Translations under genes and position numbers: made by a program
Notes under the pieces: model-generated
What the model was told of the DNA's origin: nothing
What the model saw: only the letters and a program-made list of their open reading frames with translations
Databases searched by the model: none
In this document: piece by piece, positions 11,212 through 22,268 of the stretch
Position numbering within the stretch: position 1 is the first letter of the stretch
Layout: every line of letters starts with the position of its first letter
NCBI RefSeq assembly: GCF_910592395.1
Contig: NC_088321.1
Coordinates: forward strand, 1,924,001 to 1,988,000
Length of the DNA: 64,000 bases
From: Lineus longissimus
Lineage: Eukaryota; Nemertea; Pilidiophora; Heteronemertea; Lineidae
Reading direction: 5' to 3'

Positions 11212-11437
11212 TGACCATAACAATCAACATAACTCACAATCTCGCACCAAGGTGGAAGCTCTATGAAATGTACAACACTACGCGTGATCGAATTCTGCCA
11301 TCTGTCTGTACACGAGTTCCTTTGTTGATGTGCCCTGGTGTCCAGGGCATCCACAGCAATGATTCCATGCCAAGCGCTGTGCATTTCATAGAGCTGCAAC
11401 CTGAGGGCGAGCTTGAGGGTAATGTTGATTATGGTCA
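11212..11437. mobile_element. long-TIR MITE, full copy
   Basis: The first about 60 bp (TTGACCATAACAATCAACAT ... GGTGGAAGCTCTATGAAATG) are inverted in the last about 55 bp (CATTTCATAGAGCTG ... AATGTTGATTATGGTCA). The loop is about 110 bp. The open frames through it are by-products of the inverted repeat. Other copies are at 15311-15532 (full) and 655-835 (partial). Confidence 0.75.
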
Positions 11438-12559
11438 CATCCATTTTTATTTTCCCTCCAGTCATTGTGGTGGGCATGTTTCGGCCGATATCAAAGCCAG
11501 TTTAGAGTTGCGCAAGTCAACTTACCGTGTGTAGTATTGTATCTGCTGTATTATCTGATTACCTGTGGAGTCCAGCCGCTTCGTGTGTATGACATCCCAC
11601 CTGGAAAATAAAGATAAAACAATTTTGAGAATTGTAAGTGGGAAGTGGACATCACGGTGTTTCCGACAGTGTCGCATGCAGCTGGCGACCTGGCGATTTC
11701 TATCCCAGGATAGGTCACTATGTTTTGATGAATTATCAAATATCAACACTTGCTTTTTGCTTTTCTGTGTTGCTGACTGTATCACGGTCTGACTATCAGG
11801 AATCTAAATACCCAAGGGAACTTGTTTGTCAGCGGAGTCAATGGAAGAGAACCTGTTTGGAGAAGGAGGCGACTTTCTGTTCCGAGCCTTTCGGCTGCGT
11901 AGGAACTTCCTGCACAGGTAATGCAATAGCCATCACCATCATTATGGCGGGTTTATTGTGATATGAAAATGTGCTCTCTGTTCTACTAATTACCAGTTTA
12001 AAGTAACATTGCTGTACTATACTTTACTTGCCTCGTATGGTACTGTGTCCGCGTTATCCTTCTTTGCCGAACCCGCGATCACCATGAAAGACTAGGACTA
12101 GGACTCGATGGCCTTGTATTGAACATTGTTAGTCAGACTGCTGATTATGGTCCATCACCTAGCTAGGATTGAGATCACCGAGGGATTTCTGGACAGAACC
12201 TTTCACCTCCTAGCATCATGGACCACCGGCTGTCATCTCTTACCACCATGGACACCTCGACCGTCATCTCATATCATAGATCAAGGGAAGTTATGTGGCC
12301 AAAGCTAAAATTATAAAAATCGAAAAAGGTTTCAAAATATGAGAAGACCAATCTTTATTCTCAATGTTCTTCGTTATAAGCGACCAAGGCCCAGCCAAAA
12401 CCAACTCATCCTGCAACAGAACAGAGATTTTATTCGTATCACGGGAGGGTCTGGGTGGATCCGATGGATTATATATTTCTTCCATCCTTCTTAACATTCC
12501 GACCTTGCAGCACACCAAGTCGGCAGCATAGACCCCTTTTGCTGACAAAATAAAATCTT

Positions 12560-12845
12560 AGAGTGGTTGGAGTGAAGTTGTCTATTTTCGGTCTGAAGAC
12601 AAAGTCACAACCAGAAAGACAAGTCGGTGGCATTTTTGGTTCGGGGACAAGCTCCTTTCATTTCACAGCAAGTGTTACGGAGGATGCAACAGCCAACGGT
12701 CGCCCCATTCAAGTTGGGAGCATCTTCTATCTGAGAACAAAGTCACAACCAGTAAGACAAGTCGGCAGAACAATCGATTTGAGGGAAAGTCATTAAGAGG
12801 GAAGGTCACGATTGATGCAACAGCAAACAGTTTCGACCATACCAT
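12560..12845 (+). repeat. two diverged tandem copies, about 145 bp
   Basis: 'acaaagtcacaaccagaaag' followed by 'acaagtcgg' at about 12600 recurs at about 12738, and 'gatgcaacagc' at 12682 and 12821. The intervening frames carry no recognisable domain. Confidence 0.5.
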
Positions 12846-12944
12846 CGTTTAAAAAGGAAGACTCCGTCCTCATGTAGGATGTAATAACATGTACATTGCT
12901 TGACATGGTTGAATTTTTCTTCCTACATGGCCACAAGGCCTGCT

Positions 12945-13012
12945 TGAAATTGACCTAGGCCTATGGTCAGCTTCACGGCCCCGTACGAGGGTTCGACTCC
13001 CTCCCAAGATAG
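12945..13012 (+). repeat. tRNA-like fragment with intact T-arm
   Basis: GAGGGTTCGACTCCCTC forms a perfect 5-bp T-arm with the canonical B box. 'ctatggtcagcttcac' upstream is A-box-like. The anticodon arm is missing, so this is a tRNA pseudogene or SINE head abutting the 181-bp array. Confidence 0.45.
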
Positions 13013-13032
13013 ATACAGAGCTAAAACATGAA

Positions 13033-13912
13033 GCCACTAAGGATATTCCAGCTGGCAGAGGGAAAATTACAAGTAATTTCAAATTGATTGAATCTTGACA
13101 AAATTTTGTGTACGATTTCCTGACAGTAACAGAAATATATCCTGCAAATTTCAGCTCAAATTCCCAAGTCGTTCATGATATTTTGCTGTATTTTCCAAAC
13201 CCGAAGGCCCCTAGAGTCACTATGGATATTCCAGCTGGCAGAGGGAAAATTGCAAGTAATTTCAAATTGATTGAATCTCAACAAGATTTTGTGTACAACT
13301 GCCTGATAGTAACACAAATATATCCTGTGAATTTCAGCTCAAAATCCCAAGTCGTTCATGATATTTTGATGTATTTCCAAACCTGAAGACCCCAAAGTCA
13401 CTATGGATATTCCAGCTGGCAGAGGAAAAATGCAAGTAATTTTAAATTAATTGAATCTCAACAAAATTTTGTGTACAACTTCCTGACAGTAACAGAAATA
13501 TATCCTGCAAATTTCAGCTCAAAATCCCAAGTCGTTCATGATATTTTCATGTTTTTCCAAACCTGAAGACCCTAAAGTCACTATGGATATTCCAGCTGGC
13601 AGAGGGAAAATTACAAGTAATTTCAAATTGATTGAATCTCAACAAGATTTTGTGTACAACTTCCTGATAGTAACCAAATATATCCTGCATATTTCAGCTC
13701 AAAATCCCAAGTCGTTCATGATATTTTGATGTATTACCAAACCTGAAGACCCTAGAGTCACTGTGGATATTCCAGCTGGCAGAGGGAAAATTACAAGTAA
13801 TTTCAAATTGATTGAATCTCAACAAATGTGTTTAACTTCCTGACAGTAAAACAAATATATCCTGCAAATTTCAGCTGAAAATCCCAAGTCGTTCATGATA
13901 TTTTGATGCAGT
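13033..13912 (+). repeat. 181-bp tandem array, forward arm (about 5 units)
   Basis: 'ggatattccagctggcagag' begins at 13041, 13224, 13405, 13585 and 13765, a period of 180-183 bp. Each unit contains 'acaagtaatttcaaattgat', 'cctgacagtaac' and 'cccaagtcgttcatgatatt'. The period is not a multiple of three, so the frames across it are not a gene. Confidence 0.9.
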
Positions 13913-13924
13913 TGAATTTGAGAT

Positions 13925-14905
13925 TACTTGTAATTTTCCCTCTGCCAGCTGGAATATCCACAGTGGCTCCAGGGTCATTTTTTAAATACTTCAAAATATC
14001 ATGAACGACTTGGGATTTTGAGCTGAAATTTGCAGGATATATTTGAGTTACTGTCAGGAAGTTGAACACAAAAGTTTGTTGAGATTCAATTAATTTGAAA
14101 TTACTTGCAATTTTCCCTCTGCCAGCTGGAATATCCAGAGTGACTCTAGGGTCTTAGGTTTGGAAATACATCAAAATATCATGAACGACTTGGGATTTTG
14201 AGCTGAAATTTACAAGATATATTTGTGTTACTGTCAGGAAGTTGTACACAAATTTTTGTTGAGATTCAATCAATTTGAAAATACTTGTAATTTTCCCTCT
14301 GCCAGCTGGAATATCCATAGTGGCTTCAGGGTCTTCAGGTTTGGAAATACATCAAAATATCATGAACGACTTGGGATTTTGAGCTGAAATTTGCAGGATA
14401 TATTTCTGTTACTGTCAGGAAGTTGTACACAAAATTTTGTTGAGATTCAATTAATTTGAAATTACTTGTAATTTTCCCTCTGCCAGCTGGAATATCCATA
14501 GTGACTTTGGGGTCTTCAGGTTTGGAAATACATCAAAATATCATGAACGACTTGGGATTTTGAGCTGAAATTTACAGGATATATTTGTGTTACTGTCAGG
14601 AAGTTGTAAACAAAATTTTGTTGAGATTCAATCAATTTGAAATTACTTGTAATTTTCCCTCTGCCAGCTGGAATATGCATAGTGGCTTTAGGGTCTTCAG
14701 GTTTGGAAATACATCAAAATATCATGAACGACTTGGGATTTTGAGCTGAAATTCGCAGGATATATTTGAGTTACTGTCAGGAAGTTGTAAACAAAATTTT
14801 GTTGAGATTCAATCAATTTGAAATTACTTGTAATTTTACCTCTGCCAGCTGGAATATCCATAGTGGCTTCGGGATTTTTTTTAAATGCTTCAAAATATTA
14901 TGAAC
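13925..14905 (-). repeat. 181-bp tandem array, inverted arm (about 6 units)
   Basis: The same unit in reverse orientation: 'ctctgccagctggaatatcc' recurs with 'ggaatat' at 13951, 14128, 14308, 14489, 14670 and 14851 (period 177-181). It starts within about 20 bases of the end of the forward arm, so the two form an almost spacerless palindrome nearly 1.9 kb long. Confidence 0.9.
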
Positions 14906-14924
14906 AACTTGGAAGTAAGTATGG

Positions 14925-15575
14925 TAGATAACCAGCTGGCATATTCAAACCAACACAACTGATTCAAACCAACTTTAGCATTTTACCCACTGGTCAAGTC
15001 AAAATGACCGGAGCTCGACAACCAGTGGCACTGCTGAAAGCAGAGTAAGGGTAGTAGATAACCAGCAGAGTCAAACTAACAGAACTGGTAGAATCTGACC
15101 AACTTTAGCATATAACCAGCTGGTATAGCGTCAAATAACTGGAGAGAGATTCAGAAGCGTTATAGATGCGCCAGATAACCAGCTGGCAGAGTCAAACCAA
15201 CATTAGCGTATATGCAACTGGTCCAGGCAAAATAACTGGAGACTCCACAAACAGACCCTCAAGGTGTGGATAACCAGCTGGTAGAGTCAAACCAACATAT
15301 CACCAGAATACATGAATCAACAATTACCCACAAGCTCGCCCTCAGGTGGAAGCTAAATGAAATGTACATCACTTGTTATGGACTAATGGCCCTCATGACC
15401 TGTTCGCGAGGCCACATCAACAATGGATCTTGTTTACAGACCGATGGCATAATTCTATCATACCAACCAGGGTTATATTCCATTCACCTTCCACCTGGGT
15501 GCGAGCTTGTGGGTTATGTTGATTGTTGTGGTAAATAACCAGCTGGAAGAGTCAAACCAACATTACTGATAATCT
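14925..15575 (+). repeat. degenerate repeat based on 'ataaccagctgg ... gtcaaaccaaca'
   Basis: The motif 'ataaccagctgg' followed by 'agagtcaaaccaac' recurs irregularly about every 80-120 bp at about 14930, 15060, 15110, 15175, 15270 and 15535. It shares CCAGCTGG with the adjacent 181-bp unit. A long-TIR MITE interrupts it at 15311-15532. Confidence 0.7.
15311..15532. mobile_element. long-TIR MITE, full copy inside the CCAGCTGG repeat
   Basis: The left arm 'aatcaacaattacccacaag' followed by 'ctcgccctcaggtggaagct' is inverted at the right as 'ccacctgggtgcgagcttgt' followed by 'gggttatgttgattgtt'. It is related to 11212-11437. The surrounding repeat resumes immediately after it. Confidence 0.7.
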
Positions 15576-16620
15576 TGATGGTTTGGAGACCAATGTAAAA
15601 GGAATGGACGTCCTAGGAATGCAGGACCCCATACAATAGCTGTATATTGTCAACGAATGTGGTTAATAGTTTGGTTAGGGTTAGCTACATAATCGTCAAC
15701 AAAGGAACTCGGCGACTCTATTTACTTTACCAAAAGGAAAATACTGACGAAGTTTTGGACAACACGTGTAGCCCAAGAAAACAAAATGGCCTCCCCTTTA
15801 TGACGGAAGTAGGCCTACAATAGTTTGGAGGACATTTTGCCATAATTGGTCAGGGAAAATCAAGATTGACGGCTCTGCACTTTACTCTAACAAAATGGAA
15901 TGCCTTTCAATGAACTTACCAGAATATCTGCAATTCTGTGCGAAATTTAGAAGAAAATCGAGATTTTCCTTCCGACCACCTTGGCGAGCTCGAGAGGAAT
16001 GGCCTCAGACTGTCGTCACATCACGTGGCCTCGCACAATGGCATTGACCAATCAGGAGGCGACTCGAGTTTCTGTTCGTAACGAACATGGTTTGGTAACC
16101 AGTTGACCAGGGTGTGACGGCTCGGTTGAATGGTGTCGCAATCACTTTTTATTGACCTGATTAGTTCGGGGAAATGTGACCGCCGTAAAAGCTGATCGTG
16201 TACCATTTCACCTTGGCGAATCCGTGTCTCCACTATCCGCGGACATGCCAGTTCTCCGTGGAGAGAAGGATCTCATCTGTGCGGAAAACCAGCGATGCAA
16301 GAGATTTTTGATATCGCATAACCCGATTTTTATAGCCAAACTTATCCCTAGCCGAAGATTCAGCCATTCCAAAATTCTGGTCAAGGATTACAAAAATAAA
16401 ATCGTTTAGAATAAGGCTCCGCCGGCAGCGGCCGCCTCAGCGCCACCACGCGGGGCCTAATAGTATTGGGCTAAGATATCGTCCGCCATGATGAAAAACT
16501 GGAAACCCCTCGGTGTAAAAATAGTTTTACGTCACAAGGCTAGCCAACCAATCAGGTCATTGTTTCATCAATCAATCATTTTCGCAATAGGCAACTCGCA
16601 CTTCGTCCGTCCCTATTGGG
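15576..16620. other. intergenic with CCAAT-box clusters
   Basis: No gene resolved. Two 'ccaatcag' CCAAT motifs (about 16048 and 16548) and a CpG-rich patch near 16420-16450 suggest possible promoter activity, but no first exon with a convincing start and donor follows. Confidence 0.25.
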
Positions 16621-16624
16621 GACG

Positions 16625-17240
16625 AAGTATTGGTCTAACCTCGTCACATCTTGTCTCTCAAACCAGTCACAATCTGCCGTGCTATAAACAGGATGTCTCA
16701 GAAAGGATCTATAAAGCCTTGTAACTAGGGTGTGACGTGAAGACATTGTCACAACTTATCTCTCACGAACCAGTCGGATCTGCTGTCGCAATCTGCCTAA
16801 TTATACACAGGATGTCTCAGAAAGGATCCATAAAGCCTTGTAATTAAAGCCTGCAGCCCACTAGCCGCCAACTTTGGCGACAAGAAGCGTTCGGCTGACG
16901 CCTCTCGGCGCCAAAGTTGGCGGCCAGTGGATCCCGGTCAGAGCACACCTGCCCAGAATTGGCGTCCAGTAGCGTCTTTTCCGCCATTTTAGGCTGCCAT
17001 TTTGAAATCATGTGACATCAAGACGCAAGCTGATTGGCCACAGCCTCGCCGCCGACGCCAAGTCAGGCGGCCATCCGTAGCACACCTGGCTTCTTCTTGC
17101 GTTCAAGCGCGGCGACACGCGTGCTACAGGCTTAAGGGTCTGACGGGAAGACGTTCTCTCTCGGACAAGTTGGACAAACTGCCTGTCAAACTATACACCG
17201 TGTGTCTCAGAAGAGGAGCGGACCTATAAGGCCTTGTAAC
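16625..17240 (+). repeat. three tandem units of about 115 bp, one split by a TTAA element
   Basis: Units end 'gtctcagaaaggatctataa' then 'agccttgtaac' at about 16725, 16842 and 17230. Between the second and third units lies the 292-bp insertion at 16844-17135. The uninterrupted units give the empty site. Confidence 0.7.
16844..17135. mobile_element. TTAA-flanked MITE (piggyBac-type target)
   Basis: The left end reads TTAAAGCCTGCAG and the inverted right end reads TTAAGCCTGTAGC, with TTAA on both sides. The interior holds a 22-bp inverted pair (CCACTRGCCGCCAACTTTGG, continuing CG) at about 16860-16930. The flanking tandem unit is interrupted at 'ccttgtaa', and sibling units read 'ccttgtaactaggg'. 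TTAA duplication is the hallmark of piggyBac; no transposase is present. Confidence 0.65.
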
Positions 17241-17254
17241 CAAGGGCCTGGCTA

Positions 17255-17356
17255 ACATTTATAAAGACTAGCAAATGCTTTTACTACAGTTTTCTACAGA
17301 GATGGCTAGTGTAAATGTACATGAAGTTTAAAGTAAAAGCATTTACTAGTCTTTTA
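17255..17356. mobile_element. tiny foldback element, copy 1
   Basis: AAAGACTAGCAAATGCTTTT(A) at the left is inverted as TAAAAGCATTTACTAGTCTTT at the right. The core 'tgtaaatgtacatg' also appears, in opposite orientation, in the copy at 23201-23324. Confidence 0.7.
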
Positions 17357-17977
17357 CAAATATCAGCCAATCTACTGTCGCGATCTGTCTCGTTGTCAAG
17401 TGGAAACTCGGAGGCCATCTTCGGTACATCATCCATTTTTATTAAACGCACATTTATCAATCAAGCAAAGCAAAAGAAGTCTAGAATAGAAATAGATAAC
17501 AACTGCAGTTCATTAGAGGTAGTATCAAGCAGAGCCTATCGGTTACCAAACCTCACAGTCTCTTTCAGAGTGCTTACAGTCTGTTTCGGATTGCTTTTCC
17601 ATACTCGATTCTGGGAGAAGTGATTTCGAAACCACAATAAAAGAAGCAATTTAAATGTATATTGAATAAGCCAAGTGCTCACATGATCACGCAGTGTCCA
17701 GTTTTGTATAGGCCCGGGGAGAACCAGGTTATCTTTACTGGTCTGATGTATGGGATCTGACTTGATAACTGCCACTTATAAACTAATGACAACAGACAAA
17801 AATGCCCTTTGTAGGCGTAGCCAGGATTTCAAGAGGGGGTAATTTTCCACAGAAAGAGGGCAATTATTGGTTAATTTTGAAAATGAATTTCAGCTCAATG
17901 GCCCCACCCCCAAAAAAACCCGGTGTTGTTAACTCCCCGAATCCTTCTGGCTACTCCTATACCATTATCCAGGCGGC

Positions 17978-18203
17978 TACTGGGTGTCACAAAAACAGTT
18001 TAACAGTTTTCACATTTTGGGGAGTTTCCCTTCGCGATATGGTTTTTTTTTTCGAACAATATATATGATATGACATTTTAACATGTCGTATGTAAGAATT
18101 TCTATTGTACGAGTATTTCTTCTCTTATACTTGTTTTGTTTTTGATTTCGACTCTCGATATTAACACAGATAAAAGTGATGTAAAATGTTGTGACACCCT
18201 GTA
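17978..18203. mobile_element. mariner-like MITE, TA-flanked
   Basis: TA-CTGGGTGTCACAAAAACAG at the left and GTTGTGACACCCTG-TA at the right are inverted ends of about 15 bp. Same end type as 4639-4835 (CAGGGTGT). Non-coding. Confidence 0.65.
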
Positions 18204-18871
18204 TATTTTGCTTCTATCCGTTAATCAGGTCGCGAACCTTCACTAGTCTTAAGCAAAAATTGTTTATCTAATATCAAGAAATACTAAAGACTAGCCTCTA
18301 CTAAGTCTTGTTAATTGTAATATGTACTAATCTTATGTTAAATCGTCGTATTTGTCATGTTTAGAAATAAAACATGAGTAGGTTATAAACATAATGTTAA
18401 AATTATTGAGGTAAGTTCGCCACCTGAAATTACGATATCTTCTCCTTCGAAGAGAATGGAGAGGTCGCGAAAGGTCAACGTAAACGTAACGTAAATACTT
18501 TAATATCATGACGTCATCGCGAACACCATAACCTTTATAATGATAATAATTATTTGATGAATACCCATAAGGGTCAAGACGCCAGCTATACCAATTTGGT
18601 GAAATGTTGTGCGTTGACTTTTAACGTTAATAGTTCCTACTCTATACCAAAAGATGGCAGCAACGACTACAAACAAATTACAATACCTGCTAGCTTTTTA
18701 CAGAGGGCGCCACTGCGACAGCACATAACTTGAAAATATAAAATTTTCTTATAAAATTAATTGAAATCGTAATAAAACGCACTCATAGTGAAAACTTAAA
18801 ACGACACCCTGATTTGGTTGCGAGAAATATTTTCACCAGCAATAAAAGTCGCCCTCCTATGTATCAAGAGT

Positions 18872-19128
18872 TCATATTGGAGAGGTTTAGGTTCTGTTCC
18901 GCGAACGAAAACGAAAACGAGGTGAGTTTGTCTGTGGATGACGTCACAAAGTCATGTTGATTATTTTGTTTTATTGTTCCTAGGCATAGCAGACGGTAAA
19001 TTCACATGGTTTCTCGGATGAGAGGCAAAGCGATAATGATCGTCAATATGTAATTTTTTCTTGTTTTCTTTCTAGTTCTCGGAGATCGCAAATCTGAACC
19101 TCGAAAGTCCAAACCTCTCTATATGATG
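18872..19128. mobile_element. probable MITE, weak TIRs
   Basis: 'tcatattggagaggtttagg' at the left is inverted as 'ccaaacctctctatatgatg' at the right, with 'gaacctc' inside. Identity of the ends is moderate. It abuts the TTAA element beginning at 19131. Confidence 0.4.
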
Positions 19129-19130
19129 TC

Positions 19131-19466
19131 TTAAAGTGATACTATGATGTGATTTACAACTTTGCGGAAATACGTCCGTTTTTAATTGTTGATCACAAAT
19201 GTACGGCTCAAATTTTCCATTTTTGGTTAGATTTATTATAAAATCGCTGAATGTAAACCACCGCGACCGCGAACATGTTCATGTTGTGACGTTATCAACG
19301 AAACGGCATCGAAGCGAGCCGTCCGGGCGGGATTAAACCATCAATTTCTAGAAAATGTGCATTTCGATTCGAAAACCTTACCGATTTATGAGAAAGTGAC
19401 GTAGTCATTTGTCAAAAACAGCTAAACCATTATATGGTGAAATTTGACACAAGTTACCCTTTTTAA
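19131..19466. mobile_element. TTAA-flanked 335-bp element, copy 1
   Basis: The ends TTAAAGTGATACTATGATG and (inverted) TTAAAAAGGGTAACTTGTG lie on TTAA. The whole sequence recurs in opposite orientation at 38448-38781 at over 90% identity by eye. Non-coding. Confidence 0.75.
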
Positions 19467-19648
19467 GTGTCCTCCACACCCGGCGGAGCCACCTATTGAA
19501 TAGCAAAGAAACTACAATGTATCATGGTCGTGGTAATGTTACACTCATGATGCAGTGGATCGGACAGGTCGCTTTGTGACCGGCAGCCATTTTGGTTCAA
19601 ATTTTGCTGAGTCATTGGAGGAATATTGCTAATTATTTGGCGTTGTAA

Positions 19649-19681
19649 GAAACGGAATCAGCGCCTCTAGTGTCAAGATGG
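19649..19681 (+). repeat. short conserved repeat fragment
   Basis: 'atcagcgcctctagtgtcaa' within 'gaacgaaatcagcgcc...' occurs here, at about 27385-27412, and inverted at about 48727-48752. Three near-identical 30-bp pieces in unrelated contexts indicate remnants of an interspersed repeat. Confidence 0.5.
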
Positions 19682-19760
19682 CCTTCTCTGAAGTTTTCCC
19701 CAAAATATTCCACACAACCGAATCATCCTCGGTATAAATAGCGTTATACACCTAATAGTT

Positions 19761-20152
19761 GCTTTTACACGAGGACGGTTTTAGCCCTCCTCACCTCGAG
19801 CCACTTGAAGCCGGATCACCTGTAACTGGCTTTGCGCTGTCTACACGGAGACGGATCAAATCGCCGGCCCCAGGTCAGTTCAGGCCACTTAAACCACTAA
19901 CCCGTCGCATGGTGGCGCGTGTTTTCATGAACTGCTATATACTGCACTACTCGATTTTAGTACCGTGCGCAAAGATCGGTTCTACACAAGAGATTAAGCG
20001 TCTTGATCAAGTGACTCGAGACTGCAGTGCTAACGCGCCTCGGGTCAGGTCACTTGGAGACGGTTCTGATTTCGTTCTACACGGTAAAAATTATCCTGAC
20101 CCGCCTCGAGCTGGCTCGAAGCCGGTTCCAACTGTCCTCGTGTAGAAAGGCC
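19761..20152. mobile_element. GC-rich TIR element, 390 bp
   Basis: GCTTTTACACGAGGACGGTT at the left and AACTGTCCTCGTGTAGAAAG(GC) at the right are inverted ends; 'cctcgagccacttgaagccg' and its inverse 'gagctggctcgaagccgg' extend the match further in. The 128-codon frame across it has no recognisable domain and is probably incidental. Confidence 0.6.
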
Positions 20153-20364
20153 TATCGACTCCCTATCCATTTTTCGTACCGGTATACATGATTATTAACA
20201 TACACGAAATATCATAATTCACAAGAGACAGAGTGCAAAAATATGTTTAACTTTAGAAACGGAGATACTAATTTAACTCTGCAAATCCGAAAAATATCGG
20301 AAAGGCCCGAAGACTGAAAACCTCGGAAAATCTCCGAAAAATTTACATGACAACCAGTCCATGC

Positions 20365-20728
20365 ATAGCATTCCGCGAAGATGACGTCACTGCAGCTCCT
20401 GCCCTCTATTTCCCCATCGCTGAATTACAGGCAATGTCGGACAAACATGCGGTTTCGTAATGGATTCAGGCTTTCTAACTAGGGCAGTTAGATTCAATCT
20501 GGCACATGTCCGAGTGTTGGTAATACTACATAACTGTTCTGAATATTTCTCTCTCTGACTCTATGGTATCATTCATGCTAAAAACAATGCAGGGTCAAAG
20601 ATAATTGACTTTGAAATAAGCTCAAATGCGTAGAAATAAGTGTCACGACTGTCACGTGACTAAAACGTCAGCAATATCTTATGCAAATGACCTTGTGAGC
20701 TATAAATAGTAACTTCGCGGAATGCTAT
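20365..20728. mobile_element. 360-bp TIR element, full copy
   Basis: AT-AGCATTCCGCGAAG at the left is perfectly inverted as CTTCGCGGAATGCT-AT at the right. The first 275 bp recur almost without change at 31205-31478. The interior has a TGACGTCA and a TATAAATA. No coding. Confidence 0.8.
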
Positions 20729-21654
20729 TGCACCATCATATATTGTTTTTTCAAAAAGTTTAACCCTTTGGGTGCCGGCCGCTTATGCAACCAATGCGCC
20801 GATGCCTTTTGATGCAAATTAGTCAGTGTTCACTAATCAAACTTAGTGAGACCGTTATCTTGACATAGTGAGACCTTGAATTTTTTTCTGGATCTGCAGT
20901 TTCTGGTTTTACATCCTACCTACCTATGACGTCACTACATTGATAATCTCTTGTCTACAGCCTATACTCATCTTTACGACATCACAAACCATCAGCGTAG
21001 TATTAAAACAAATCAACTACCTTGGGGCGTAATAAATACCTGAGAAATACGCCAAAGTAATGTACAAAAACGCCACTAGGGGGCGTTAACAAAATTACCT
21101 GAGACTGGTACGGAAGAGAACCTGAAAGTTCTTGAATCAATCTTCAACCTCGTTCCCAGTTGACCTTCAGCTGCTTGACTCAATGCAGACTTGCATGTCA
21201 TTATTCACAAAGGAACGAGATTGGCTGATCTTAGCTGCTCAGGAAATCATGGCGTATGTCTATTAAGAAATGGTGAATTGCAAATGATATGAAAAATACC
21301 GGATTTTTTTGGCAATTTTTCAAAACACCTAAACACGGAAATTTTGCAAACCGTTGGAAAAAGCAATTTCCAAATTATTTTCATATAATCCGAAAAATGA
21401 ATTAATAAACTGGAACTATTTTGTAATTTCCAATTACAAATGTAAGCATTTGCTTCTTTCCGAAGCAGATACTTTTCCGAGGAATTCCGTGTTTTTTTCT
21501 GTCTCCCATCATTAGTTTTCACTCCTTTCATTTTCCGACTAATTTCGATCACCAGTCTTACTTGATTCGTCTATCAATTCAGCTTCTACGATATCTATTT
21601 CTACCACACTTATGTATATAATTGGCACGCTATCCCGGGCAAGACGAACACTAT

Positions 21655-21725
21655 ATAAATATATGCAAATTAAGCTACCATTATGCAAATTTATGCAAGT
21701 CAGGTGACCATTATGCAAATCTATT
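21655..21725 (+). promoter_or_regulatory. cluster of octamer (ATGCAAAT) motifs
   Basis: ATGCAAAT occurs three times (about 21663, 21683 and 21713) with a fourth near-match ATGCAAGT (about 21693), all in the same orientation within 70 bp. This is the POU/Oct consensus. No adjacent gene is resolved, so a regulatory role is speculative. Confidence 0.35.
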
Positions 21726-22025
21726 CAGAATATCAACAATTTGAATTTTCAACATTCACAAACTGACAAAACTTACAACATTTTCATAAAGTTAACAACG
21801 TTTAAACTGTGTCCAGAAAGTTTTGCAAACGAAGAGGGGAATTCCAAAGCTACGATAATTTCAAAATAGGGCATACCCAAATGGGTTATATAAGTCAGCA
21901 TAGGTGTAAAATCGCAATGAAGAATCCTCCGTAGCCTGTGATTATTTTTGGGTCACAAAACTCAATGGACGCAGCGACCGTTTATTAATCCCAGATTATG
22001 GATAGATAGTGCATTTGGCAAAGTC

Positions 22026-22268
22026 AGGGAAAAATCGGAAATAATTTGAAAGTAATCAGATTTACGAATGTCCCAAATTGTGATTTGTTTACCTTTTATC
22101 GCGAAATTATGTGGTTTTCCACAATTTTTTTATTTCATGATATAAATATCGGAAAATCGGAAATAATTTGAAAGTAATCAGATTTATGAATGTCCCAAAT
22201 AAGTGATTTTTTACCTTTTATCGCGAAATTATGTGGTTTTTTTCACAATTTTTTTATTACATGATCTG
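22026..22268 (+). repeat. 121-bp tandem duplication (2 copies)
   Basis: 'aatcggaaataatttgaaag' through 'cgcgaaattatgtggttt' and 'cacaatttttttatt' repeat once with a few differences. Confidence 0.85.

Noticed and set aside
11067-11534. 155-codon frame as a gene
   Set aside because: It runs straight through an inverted-repeat MITE, and the opposite strand is equally open.
13108-13729. Frames of 63-92 codons with VTMDIPAGRGKI repeats
   Set aside because: The 181-bp period is not a multiple of three, so successive units are read in different frames.
19759-20145. 128-codon plus-strand frame as a gene
   Set aside because: It coincides with the TIR element at 19761-20152 and has no recognisable domain or splice structure.
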